Source: Candidatus Poribacteria bacterium
Lineage (GTDB): Bacteria; Poribacteria; WGA-4E; WGA-3G
Assembly (NCBI GenBank): GCA_958295945.1
Contig: OY282386.1
Coordinates: 4,340,001 to 4,404,000, forward strand
Length of the DNA: 64,000 nucleotides
Reading direction: 5' to 3'
The translations under genes were made by a program, and so were the position numbers. The notes beneath the pieces are model-generated. The model worked only from the letters and a program-made list of their open reading frames with translations. It did not search any database and was not told where the DNA came from. This document shows, one piece after another, positions 63,919 to 64,000 of this stretch; within the stretch, counting starts at the first letter, position 1; each line of letters opens with the position of its first letter.

Positions 63919-64000
63919 GAAGATTGGATATTTTAACGTGAGTTTGATAATTAACAGGACGAGCGCAAATTGAACAGAGAACGGGCATATTTACTTAAAA

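Larger units (their letters stand above)
63079..64000. other. Long AT-rich non-coding region at the right window edge
   Basis: No convincing gene is seen in these 922 bp. The open frames here have poor composition and no family motif. The region contains A/T runs (63404-63440), a cluster of TGTACA palindromes (63319-63442) and two GC-rich mini-palindromes (63858-63918). Part of it must hold the promoter for the solute-binding protein operon starting at 63078. A gene running in from the right cannot be excluded after about 63950. Confidence 0.6.

Noticed and set aside
63280-63988. Two minus-strand frames of 119-135 codons in the right-hand gap
   Set aside because: Composition is random-looking, they span the palindromes and A/T runs, and no motif or ribosome site supports them.
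1-64000. tRNA, rRNA or riboswitch genes
   Set aside because: I looked through the intergenic gaps for cloverleaf arms and conserved rRNA blocks and saw none. A covariance search would be needed to be sure.

Overview
The window is about 40% GC and looks like one contig from an uncultured, sponge-type bacterium, most likely Candidatus Poribacteria. The inference rests on several things seen together. A C-terminal module with the signature NYPNPFNPETWIPY occurs seven times. Dockerin-like EF-hand pairs, PhyH-family oxygenases and Tat-exported sulfatases are abundant. Large leucine-rich-repeat proteins share the same tail as the sulfatases. There is no rRNA or tRNA gene that I can recognise, so the assignment rests on protein style only.

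Layout. (1) 1-5746, plus strand: a truncated PhyH oxygenase, a Cu/Zn superoxide dismutase lipoprotein, two more PhyH oxygenases, a secreted calcineurin-type phosphoesterase and an SDR dehydrogenase whose last residues may be frameshifted. (2) 5764-37910, all minus strand: a 32 kb surface-polysaccharide locus. Read in the direction of transcription it holds a beta-helix lipoprotein, a GT4 glycosyltransferase, a lamin-tail lipoprotein, three LRR proteins, a sugar-nucleotide epimerase, a MurJ-like flippase, two sulfotransferases, an O-antigen ligase/polymerase, a membrane-anchored glycoside hydrolase, two more sulfotransferases, four tandem sulfatases, a Wzi-like outer-membrane protein, a palindrome-ended mobile element, a second glycosyltransferase, an initiating sugar-phosphate transferase and a DUF983 protein. 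Most gaps are under 45 bp and several genes overlap by 4 bp. The simplest reading is a cell surface glycan that is built, sulfated, exported and then edited by secreted sulfatases. (3) 37966-41930, minus strand: a complete Pnkp-Hen1 RNA repair cassette. (4) 42186-52516, plus strand: two M16C (PreP-like) metallopeptidase paralogues flanked by three PQQ-like beta-propeller proteins. The first peptidase has a diverged active-site surround. (5) 52585-63078, mixed strands: a FabG-like SDR, an ABAB-duplicated beta-domain protein, pterin-4a-carbinolamine dehydratase, a complete insertion sequence with 15 bp inverted repeats and an 8 bp target duplication, two small lipoproteins, an unusual barrel-sandwich/KOW protein, a D-2-hydroxyacid dehydrogenase, and two family-5 solute-binding proteins, one carrying a dockerin-like domain. 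(6) 63079-64000: AT-rich, no convincing gene, with a cluster of TGTACA palindromes and two GC-rich mini-palindromes.

The most interesting item is region 2: sulfotransferases and sulfatases encoded side by side with export machinery and LRR surface proteins. Next come the Pnkp-Hen1 cassette and the 425 bp palindrome-ended element, which resembles an IS200/IS605-type derivative that has lost its protein but may keep a structured guide-RNA-like scaffold.
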